From: Christensenella sp. UBA7703
Lineage (GTDB): Bacteria > Bacillota > Clostridia > Christensenellales > CAG-138
Length of the DNA stretch: 64,000 nucleotides
NCBI GenBank assembly: GCA_002482505.1
Contig: DLGD01000009.1
Location: forward strand, 1-64,000
Reading direction: 5' to 3'
Numbering within the stretch: position 1 is the first letter of the stretch; each line of letters opens with the position of its first letter. Both the position numbers and the translations under genes were made by a program. Below are positions 51,889-63,800 of this stretch, in pieces. The notes beneath the pieces are model-generated. The model had not been told where the DNA came from. It was given only the letters and a program-made list of their open reading frames with translations, and did no database searches.

Positions 51889-54800
51889 ATGTTGTCTGCC
51901 CAAATGAGCCGGGTCAAGCGAATCGGTAAGCGGGTATTTCGTGTTGCGCTCTGCGCGATGCTGGTATTGCAAACACTGTGGGTGCCGAATGCAGCGCTGG
52001 CTGCGAGTTCCGCGTTCTATTTCCGCGGATACGGCGTGGAGAATATCAACTCTACTACATTGAGTTACGCTACCAACGGCGCAAGCGTCAGCGGCAGAAA
52101 TGTCACGATCTCTTCATCGGCGGGCGAGGGCGAGGCGATTGGCCTCGTCAATCTCGACGAGACGAATCACGACATATCAAAATCTGTAGACTTGGGCGGG
52201 CTCGAAATCGATTTTTCCACAGTCAGCAACGTGACGCTCGAAGGCGAAGCCGGAGCGGACAACGATGTGCCAACCGCGACGATTCTCTTCTGCAGTGATG
52301 CCAATATCGGAAGCGTGATCTCCTCCGTCACGCTGACGAAGGCGGATGGCACTATCGCGGGCAGCGAGACGCTTTCCTCCGGTGCGAAGATTCCGAACGG
52401 CACGCGTTCGATTTTTCTTTCCTTAAAAGGAACAAGCAGAACGGGCAACAACACGGTCTCCTTTACAGACACGAGCTTGATGATCCATGACGCGGGCGCA
52501 CCGAGTTGCAGCGCGGACTATTACAAAGACTGGACCAATCAAAACGTTACTGTAACCATCACCGCCGCAGATAGCGACGCGGGGCTTGAAGCCATCTATG
52601 TAAACGACGGACGCGTTTCGGAAACCTCACCATATACATTCACGATCTCTGCAAACAACACAAGCTTTAGCGCCTATGCGATGGACCTCGCCGGAAAGAA
52701 ATCGGATATCGTTTCCGGCACGGTTGATCATATCGACAAAACGACACCGGCGGCGCCGTCCTCCGTGCCGCTGAGCAGCAGCACCTGGACGAACGCTGAC
52801 GTTTTTGTGTTGATGCCCGCGCTTTCTGCCGCAACCGGCGCACCGGAACGGTATGTCTATCAAATCGGAGCGGCGGCATGGGCAGATCTGCCGGACGGTT
52901 TTTCTATTTCGGCAGAAGGCAACACGACGATTCGCGTCGCGGTTGCAGACGCGGCAGGCAACCGCTCTTCTTCCGCGCAGGCGACGGCAAAGATTGACAA
53001 GAGCAAACCTACCATCAGCAATGCAACCATCACCTCCGGCAGCTCTTCCGCCAAGGTGGATGTGACCGCGACGGATGTTGGCCTCAGCGGCATCCAGAAA
53101 TTCAGTTATGCGGCGGGCGAACAGACCGCAGACTACTTTACCACAAGTGGTACCCCGATTTCCGGCGGCAGCTTCACGGTAGGCGTCGGCGGAACATATA
53201 CAATCTTTGCGAGCGACTATGCGGGCAACACAACGCTCAAGACAATCTCCATCACCACCGCGCCAACGTTTGACGCGGTGAGCAACGTCACGATGGACGA
53301 AGACGAGACGCGCAATATTCCGCTGAGCATTTCGGACGCGGAGAGCAGCCGCAGCCAACTCATCATCCAAGTGACCACCAGCGACGACGCGCTGCTCAAG
53401 ACGGTCAAGCTCAACCAGAGTGATGAGGCGATCAGCCTCGACATTACGCCTGCCGCGAATCAGTCCGGCGGGCCGGTTACCGTCACGGTATCCGTGGAAG
53501 ACCCGAGCGGGCAAAAAGTGACACGCCAGTTCACCGTCACCGTCAATGCGGTGAACGATAACCCGACGGCGCAGGACGACAATGACATCACTCTCGCCGA
53601 AGACAGCGCGGTTGAGATTGACGTGCTTGCCAACGACGGCGACCAGGCGGACGGCGATGCGATCAGCATCAGCACCGTTGGAGATGCGGCCCACGGTACG
53701 ACGCTGATCGTGCTTGGCAAGATTCGCTATACGCCCAACGAGAACTACGCGGGCACAGATAGTTTCACCTATGAAATCACAGATGGAAAAGGCGGCACCG
53801 CGCAGGCGATAGTCCGCGTGACGGTGAATCAGGTAAACGACGCGCCGAAGGCGGCAAACGACACAGCGCTCACCAAGGAAGACACGTTTGTTGACATCAA
53901 CGCGCTGGATAACGACTCGGATGTCGATCGGGCGACCGACACGACCGAGACGATCTCGCTGTATTCCTGCGAAAACGGCGCGCACGGCACCGCTGTAATT
54001 CTCAACGGAATGATTCGCTATACACCGGAAACGAACTTCAATGGCACGGACACGTTTACCTATACCATTCAGGATAAAGCCGGATTGACGGCGGAAGCGA
54101 CCGTGACGGTAACCGTTTCGCCGGAATCGGACGCGCCTTGGTTTGTCGGTCTTTCGGATGAATATACGATAAACGAGGACGCAAAGAACCACGAGATTGC
54201 GTTTGAAATCCATGACGTGGAGACCCCGCAGGATAGCCTCATGCTCCAGGCGGCGACGCTGGATGGCGACCTCATCGACCAGAGCGGTGTTGTGCTCTCC
54301 GGCCTCGGTGGCAGCGGCGCCTCCGTCAAGCTCCTGCTCACACCGCAGGCAAACATGCATGGCGATGTGCCGATCAAGCTTACGCTGGGCGATGGCTTTG
54401 ATACGGTGGAGAAGACGATCACCGTGCACATTCTCAATGTGAACGACGCGCCCCGCGCGGGCAGCGAAACGCTGAACTTTACCGAGGATGCGCCGTATTT
54501 CGATATTTCGATTGCGACACTGCTTTCTAACGATAGCGATATCGATGGCGACGCAATCTTCTTTGACGGGCTTGCGAGTGATCCTTTCAGCGGCACGATT
54601 GCGCGGCTGAATGACACAACGCTTCGCTATACCCCCGCAAAGGATTTTGACGGCACGACGAGCTTTACCTATTATATCAGCGATGGCACGGCAAGAACCC
54701 TCGCAACTTGCACGCTGGAGGCGATCGGCGTCAACGACGCACCGCACATTACCATCACGCCGGAACAGATCTCCGGCTCCGAAGATGCGCCAATCGTGAT

Positions 54801-57800
54801 TCCATTCCAGATTTCGGACAACGAGAGCGCGGCAGCCGACCTTTCCGTGTTTGCGGCAAGCAACGATGACAACATTGTAACCACGGACGGCATCACAATC
54901 GTCAACAACGGCGACGGCACCGGCACAGTGCAGATCTTGCCCGCGGCAGACGCGAACGGATCGCCGAAAATCACATTGACCGTCAGCGACGGCGAAGCGC
55001 AGGCAAACGACAGCGTAACGCTCGTGATCGCACCCGTGCAGGACGCACCCGTTGCGGAGGACGACTTAATCTATGTGCACTATACCACCAGCCGCAGCTT
55101 CAGCGTGCTGGTCAATGACCACGACGTGGACGCAGACCCGCTCACGGTCAAGGAATATGCGGCGTCGCTGCCGGGCACGTTGACATTCGACCCGGAAACG
55201 CAGATGTTTCGCTATGTACCCTCCATCGGAGAGACCGGCATCGTTACCTTTACCTATACGGTGACAGACGGAACGGGAACCGACACAGCGACTGTTACAC
55301 TGGATGTTGTGAGCGAAACACACAACCCTGTGATCACCGCAATCGACAGCCGTTATGTCAGCGAAGACGCAACGCTTAGCAACATTGCATTCAGCGTTTC
55401 GGATGAGGATATCGGAGATACGGTAAGTGTTCGGGTTACGTCCGGAAACAAGACACTTCTGCCGGAGGATGCGGAGCACATCGTCCTAACCAATCTCGGC
55501 GGAGGGAACTATTCGCTTTCGCTGACCCCTGGTGCGGATCAATCCGGCACGACGAGCGTGACGCTCACCGCTACCGACAAAGCCGGTTTGACCGACAGCA
55601 CGACGTTTTCCCTGCATGTGATCGCGCAGAACGATGTCCCTGTTGCCGTGAACGACACACTCAGTGTGGACGAAGACGGCGCGCTGACACTCTCGCTTCT
55701 GGGCAACGACAGCGACCCGGACGGGGACACGATCTGGCTTTCCAGCATCTCTGCGCCCGCACATGGATACATTGAGCGCACAGGGAACACCTATACCTAT
55801 TATCCATATGCGAATTGGAGCGGCAGCGAGACGCTGACCTATCGCATCTCCGATGGACGCGCAAGCGCGCAGGCAACCGTCAGCATCACGGTCAATCCCG
55901 TCAACGACGCACCCATCGCTTGGGACGACTGGCTCAAGGTCCCAAATTCAGTGGGCAACGAAAGCGCGAATATCAACGTGATCGGCAACGATTATGATGC
56001 CGATGGCGACGCGGTGCACACATATCAAATCGTGACCGCGCCGAAATATGGTACAGTCGAGATTCTGCCAGGCGGAACCATCACCTACGTCCGCAACCAG
56101 CTCTCGCCGGAGGGCAACGGAGCAGATTCGTTTGTATACAGCATCATCGACCGCGAAACCGCAACAGGTGACTACCGAACGGCAAACGCGACGGTGCACA
56201 TCGGTGTGGAGTTCACAAGTACGCTGAATGCGCATTATCAATACGTTACCTGCTATGAGGACGACAAACCGTTTACCATCGATCTGCCGGTGAGCAACCC
56301 GACGCCCGTGAACTATACGCTCACGGTGAACACCACGACCACGCTCGGTACGTTTGAGGTGGTGGACAACAACACCGTCCGCTTCACGCCCGCACCGGAT
56401 CAATACGGCTATGCGGAGATCACCTATACCGTGGAACAGGTTGGCGGCGGTGAAAAAGACACCGGTACCATCTATCTGCGCGTCTACCCGGTCAACGATT
56501 TGCCGGAGATTACGAGCGCGCCGGCATCTGTCACCATGGACGAGGACACAAGCGGCGGAACGACGTTTGACGTCCTGTTCCACGACGTGGATTGCGCCAA
56601 CGAATATCTTTACTTCTATGTATATACGAAGGATACATCGACCTCGGCACCGATTCCGTTCCAGGTGAGCTATAGCACGACCCCGATTGAAGGCGGCAAG
56701 CGAATTACAATCAATACCGCGGAAAATGTCAACGGTACGGGAACGATTGTCGTTGGCGTCAGCGACGGGATGACCTATGTCGAAAAAGAGATTGCCTTGA
56801 GCGTGACCCCCGTGGACGATGCGCCGGTGGTCGGGTCTGTTTCGAAGACCATCAATGAGGATTCCTCTGTGGTGTTTGCGTCTCCCGGTTCGGACAGCGA
56901 GGTCGACGGCGACACCATCACGGAAGTAATCGATCCCGCGCACGGCCCGCAGCACGGCACGGCGACGCTCCGCGCAAACCATACGATCTGCTATGTGCCG
57001 AATGCAAACTACTACGGTACCGATTCGTTCTATGTAATCGTTGCCGACCAAACAGAGGCAAAACTCTTCAGCGCAGCGCTGGTGACCATCACCATCCGCC
57101 CGGTCAATGACGCACCGGAAATCTCCGATCTGGACTATTATCAAACCACTCTCGAGGATGTGCCGGCGGATGTCACGCTGAGCGTCAGCGACGTGGACAA
57201 TATTCTGACCGCGAGCTCGCATTATACCCTCACCTCAGCGGACCAGAAGTTAGTCAAAAACGAAAATATCACCATCAGTAACGTCTCTGGTACCGGCATG
57301 GTCATCCATGTCGTGCCGGAAGCAAACGCGTATGGTACGGTGAAGATCAACATCGTTGCCAGCGACGGCAGCCTCAGCGCAACAGGCGCATTTCTGCTCA
57401 AGATCGTGCCTGTCAACGACCCGCCGGTTGCGGCTGATGACACCGCGAGCGTGGACGAAGTCGTCTCCACCGGCGCGGAAGCAAAACCGCCAAAGACGCT
57501 TAAAACGATCGACCTGCTTGCGAACGATTCCGATGTGGAGGACGTGAAGCCCTCTGTCGTCTCCATCTCCGACGTGGTCAACGCTACCGTCACCAATCTT
57601 GGAGGCGGTAAAGTGCTCGTCAGCGCGGACGGCGATTCGAGCCAAACCGTGACGTTTACCTATACGGTTATGGATCGCGCGGGCGCAACCGCAAGCGCAC
57701 ATGTGACGCTGACGATCAACCCCGTGAATGATCCGCCGCGCGCAAAGAACGACAGTATCACGATCTTTGAGGACGCAACGCCGCTCATCGACGCACTGTA

Positions 57801-60800
57801 TAACGACACAGACCCCGAAGGCGACACGCTTTCGATTGCGGCCGTTGGCAACCCTGCGCACGGAAGCGCATCCATCAGCGACAACAAGATCAACTATGTG
57901 CCGAATCAGGACTATTACGGCACGGATTCGTTTACCTATACGGTGTCCGACGGAAACGGCGGAACAGCGAATGCCACCGTCAGTGTGACAATCAAACCCG
58001 TCAACGATGCGCCGACGGTGAACAAACACAGCACCACCAGCGGCGATTGGGTGATGCAGGAGGATACCCCGGCATCGTTCAACTTCGTTGTTGCGGACGC
58101 AGAGAGCGCGACGAGCAATCTGATCATCAAGATCACCTCGCTGGACGAAACGCTCGTGAAAACCACACAGATTGCGTTGACCACCAACGCTGCGGGCTAT
58201 AAAACCCTGACGGTAACGCCCGCCGCAAATGCACACGGCACGCTTGAACTCAAGATCTGGGTCAGCGACGGCCTGCTCACCGGCCAGGCGATCTATACGC
58301 TGGAGATCATCAGCGTCAACGACGCGCCCGTGGTCACGGTCCCCTTGCAGACGACAAAAGAAGATACTGCCCTCCATGCGAGCGCTTTTGCGACGGACGT
58401 GGACGGCGACAGCGTTACCTTTGCAAAGCAAACCGATCCTGCGCACGGCACGGTGACGGTCTATCCGGACGGTTCGTTTGACTATATGCCCACGAAGGAT
58501 TACAACGGCGAAGATTCGTTTGTGATTCTGGCAAACGACGGACAACCCAGCAACAACATCGGCTATGCGACGGTATACATCACTGTGAAACCCGAAGGCG
58601 ACCCGCCCACGGCGCAGGACGATTCCATCACGATTGATGAAGACATAGCGACTGTGATTCCCGTTTTGAGCAACGACAGCGACCAAGACGTGCCTTATGG
58701 CGACAAGATTTCCCTGCTTCGTGTAACCACGCCCGCGCACGGCACGGCGGTTATCAGCGAAGGCGGAATTCTCTATACGCCGAATGCAAACTACAACGGC
58801 AGCGATACGTTTGGCTATACGATTACCGACCGCGACGGCAAGACCGACACCGCGACGGTGAGCATTACCATCCGCCCGGTCAACGACAAACCCGCCGGCG
58901 GAGACGACACGGCAACCGTGCTAGAAGATCATTTCGTCACGATGGATGTCACTGCAAACGACGACGTCGATGAAACAACCAATCCGGATCTGGAGGATGT
59001 GACCATCGTCACGGTCGACAAACCGGCGCATGGCACGGCGGTCATCAGCGAAGACAAGAAGTCTATCACCTATACGCCGGACGCAAACTGGTTCGGCCCC
59101 GAAGGCGAGCCGGAGGTGTTCTACTATACCGCGAAGGATTCCTCCAACCAGACGGAGCGTTTTGCCATCCGTGTGACGGTGACTTCGGTCAACGACCTGC
59201 CGGTGATTTCGCCGGATCTGCCGAATGTTACGACACAGGAAGACACGCGCACGGATGCGATCACCTTCACGGTGAGCGATATTGAAACCGCGGCGGGTTC
59301 GCTGATCGTAACGGCAACGCACCTCAACGGCGTGCTGCTACCGCCGATCACGGTCAGCCCGGATGCAAACGGAAATTGCAGCTTTACCGTACTGCCGAAT
59401 CTGAACAAGGTAGGCGATGCGGTGATCACCATCAAGGTGACGGATGCCGACGGCGGACAGACGAGCGATACCTTCACGCTGAAGGTATCCCCGGTCAACG
59501 ATCTGCCAAAGGCGGGCAACGACGCCTTCACCGTTGCGGAAAACGAAACCTACACCGCGGACGTGCTTGCCAATGACGACGTGGATATCCTCGCGGGCAA
59601 CGGCGACGACACGCTGACGCTGCTTACGATTGCGACTCCGCAATATGGCACGGCAACGATCGTGGACAACAAGCTCTATTACGTCCCGAAGACAGACCGT
59701 GATACCACGGTGAGCTATCAGGATGTGTTTACCTATACGATGAAGGATGCATCCGGCGCAACGTGCACCCCGACGGTGACGGTGACGGTGACGCCGGTCA
59801 ACGATCCGCCGACGATTTCCAGCATCGCGAACGTCACCGGCGTTCTCGAAGATGCGCCGGACGGAACGGGCGCGATCAGCTTCCACGTAACGGATGAAGA
59901 GGACGACGACAACACGCTGTTTGTCACCGCGCAGAGCGATAACCTGGCGCTCTTCCTGCTGAGTAATATCACGATTGACAATCCTGTGGACGACGCAACA
60001 GGCACGCTCCGCACGGTGAAGGTGGTTCCCGCGGCAAACCAGTTTGGTTCGGGGGAAATCACTCTTACAGTGCGCGATGCGCAGGGTTTGACCGCCACGA
60101 CCTCGTTTACGGTGACAATCGATTCCGTCAACGATGAGCCCAACAATGGGGACAAGTCGTTTACGGTCGTGGAGGACGTGGAAAAACAGCTCGATGTACT
60201 CAAAGACATCGACCCCGACTATGCAACAACGCCGGAGTATTATTCGATTACTGCGATTGCGACCAATCCGAGCCACGGCACGGTTCGGATTGCGGAGGAC
60301 AAGAAATCGGTCTACTACACGACCGCGCAGGACAGCAACGAGCCGGATTCATTCCAATATACGGTCTACGACGCATATGGAAAGGCCTCCTATACGTTTA
60401 CCGTTTCGATCACGGTCACGCCGGTCAACGACGCGCCGTATATCGTCTACCACGGTCAGTCGACGTATACTATCTTTGAAGGAACGCAGCAAAACGATAT
60501 TCCATTTGAGGTGCACGACGTTGACAACGTGGCGTATGCGGGCGGAACGGAACCGGTTGAAGTGACGCTCACAGCAAAGAGCAGCAACACGGTTTTGCTG
60601 GTTGGGGGCATCAAGATTGACACGCTGAGCGGATATGACCGGAATATCGACCTCAAGCCAAACGGAAAATGGAACGGCAACACGACCGTGACCATCACCG
60701 CGACGGACCCGGATGGACTGAAGGCAACTGCCAGCTTTGTGTTGGTCGTCAACAACGTCAACGATATTCCCGTTGCCGTCAATGACACAGGGACGATTCT

Positions 60801-63800
60801 GGAGGATGTGACAACGACAATCAATGTGCTTGGCAACGACACAGATGACGATCTCCAGACCAACCCGGACACAGAGAAGTTGACGGTCAAAACCGTGACC
60901 TCTAGCGACCCGAACGCGACCATTACGCGCGCAAGCGAAGGTTTGGGTGTTGTCGTTGTGCCAAAGGCGAACTACAACGGCCCGCTGAGCTTTACGTATA
61001 CCGTGGTGGATTCACAAAACGCGGAAAGCAATGCTGCAACGGTGAATCTTACCGTGCAGCAGGTCAACGACGCGCCGGTTGCGGGAGCGGACAGCGACAC
61101 GACGGATGAAGACACGGCGGTCGTGATTCCGGTTCTGGTCAACGACAGTGACATCGACATGGACAAAGACCTGAATGCGCATTACGGCGATGAGAGCATC
61201 AGCGTCGACCTCACGGGCGGCGGACTGATTGCGCCGACGCACGGCACGATCTCGACCGATGGCTTGACGATTACCTATACGCCGGCGAAGGATTACAACG
61301 GTCCCGACTCTTTCGAATATTATTGCTCTGACAGCGAAGTAAAGACTAGGGCCTCTGTTTCCATTGTGGTCTATCAGGTCAATGACGCGCCGAAAGCCGT
61401 TGCCGACACCGCGAGCACGAACGAAGACACACCGAAGGACGGCATCGACGTACTGAACAACGATACTGACGTTGATACTGGCTCCACGCTGAACAAGAAC
61501 GTGCTGCACAGCAAGACCGATTTCCGCATCACAGCGACTTCGCTGACCAACAGCGCGCACGGCAGCGTTGATATCATCAACAACAAACTGAAATTTACCC
61601 CCGCGTCCAACTGGTTTGGCACGGAGGTGGTCAACTATACCATGATCGACGGGCACGGCGGCACCGCAAACGGTACGCTGACCATGACCGTGAATTCCGT
61701 CAACGACCTGCCGGTCTATACCACGGCTCCTGTCGATCTGGAGCTGACGGAAGACGGCGCGGACGGCACGATGGACATCGTGGTGGACGACGTGGAGACG
61801 GCGAAGAACGACCTCTCCGTCACCGTGACAAACAGCACGAATCCGACCTTGATCGCAACGTCGGACGTGACGGTCACGACGGGCACCAACGGCACGCGCA
61901 CGATCACCATCAACCCGAAACTCAACCAAAATGGCACGGCGATGATTACGCTGCTGCTCAAGGATGCAAACGGCGGCGAAACCGTGAAACAATTCACCGT
62001 GACGGTGAATTCGGTTAACGACGCGCCGATTGCCGCAGATAAGACGCTGAACATCGACGAAGATGCCCTGCTGCAGACGATTGATAAATGGCTTCTTGTG
62101 AGCGATGTCGATGTTGAAACCAATACGGACGAACTCACGCTTACCATCACGACAGCAGCACAGCATGGCACGGCGGCGGTTGACGCAAGCGGCAACGTGA
62201 CCTATGTGCCAGGCAAAGACTTCAACGGCGTGGATACGTTTGTCTACACCGTAAAGGACAAAGACGGCCTGACGGATACGGGCACGTTTACCGTAAACAT
62301 CGCGCAGGTCAACGATGCACCGATACCGGACGACGACAGCGCCACGACGGATGAAGACACCGCGGTTGTGATCGATGCGCTCGATGGCGACTACGACGTC
62401 GATAAGGTTGCGAACCTGAACGCGCACCCGGAAAACGAGAGCCTCAGCATCGACCTCACAGGCGGCGGACTGAAAGCGCCGAGCCACGGCACGATCTCGA
62501 CCGACGGCTTGACGATTACCTACACACCGTCCAAGGATTACAACGGCACCGATACGTTCGAATACAATTGCTTCGATGGCGATGTGAAGGTGACGGCGGA
62601 AGTTACCGTCACGATCAAGCAGGTGAACGACGCTTCGGTTGCGAACCCGGATGCTGCAACCATTGATGAGGATCACGAAACGGACTACATCAAAGTGCTC
62701 GACAACGACACCGACGTGGACATTGATCCGACGCTGAACCAAGATGAAGCGCTGTTACGCAGCATGTTCTATATCAGTGCAGCGAGCCTTCTGGACCCCA
62801 CAGTGGGTGCTTTGGACTGGACGGTGGATTCGATTCACTTTAAGCCCAAGGCGAATTGGTACGGAGAGGCGAAGATCTTCTATACAATGAAGGACGGCTA
62901 CGGTTCCGGTGCCTCGACAGCGCTGATCGTGACGGTGAACTCCGTCAACGACCTACCGGTCTACACCACGGCTCCTGTCAATCTGGAGCTGACGGAAGAC
63001 GGCGCAGACGGCACGATGAACATCGTTGTGGACGACGTGGAGACGGCGAAGAACGACCTCTCCGTCACCGTGACAAACAGCACGAATCCGACCTTGATCG
63101 CCACGTCGGACGTGACGGTTACGGTGGGCACAAACGGCACGCGCACGATCACCGTCAACCCGAAACTCAACCAAAATGGCACGGCGATGATTACGCTGCT
63201 GCTCAAGGATGCAAACGGCGGCGAAACCGTGAAACAATTCACCGTGACGGTGAATTCCGTCAACGACGCGCCGATTGCCGCAGATAAGACGCTGAACATC
63301 AACGAAGACGCGGCCTTGCAGACGATTGATAAATGGCTTCTTGTGAGCGATGTCGATGTTGAAACCAATACAGACGAACTCACGCTTACCATCACGACGG
63401 CAGCACAGCACGGCACGGCGGCGGTTGACGCAAGCGGCAATGTGAGCTATGTGCCAGGCAAAGACTTCAACGGCGTGGATACGTTTGTCTACACCGTGAA
63501 GGACAAAGACGGCCTGACGGATACCGGCACATTCACCGTAAACATCGCGCAGGTCAACGATGCGCCGGTGCCGGACGACGACAGCGCCACGACGGATGAA
63601 GACACCGCGATTGTGATCGATGCGCTCGATGGCGACTATGACGTCGATAAGGTCGCGCACCTGAACGCGCACCCGGAAAACGAGAGCCTCAGCATCGACC
63701 TCACAGGCGGCGAACTAAAAGCGCCGAGCCACGGAACGATCTCGACCGACGGCTTGACGATTACCTACACACCGTCCAAGGACTACAACGGTACCGACAC

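Noticed and set aside
52627..54747. A 706-codon open frame on the minus strand inside the giant repeat gene
   Set aside because: It is antisense to a clear coding sequence with signal peptide and repeat domains; its product is Arg/Val/Cys-rich without domains, and similar frames recur under every repeat block (for example 57250-58740 and 61012-62742).
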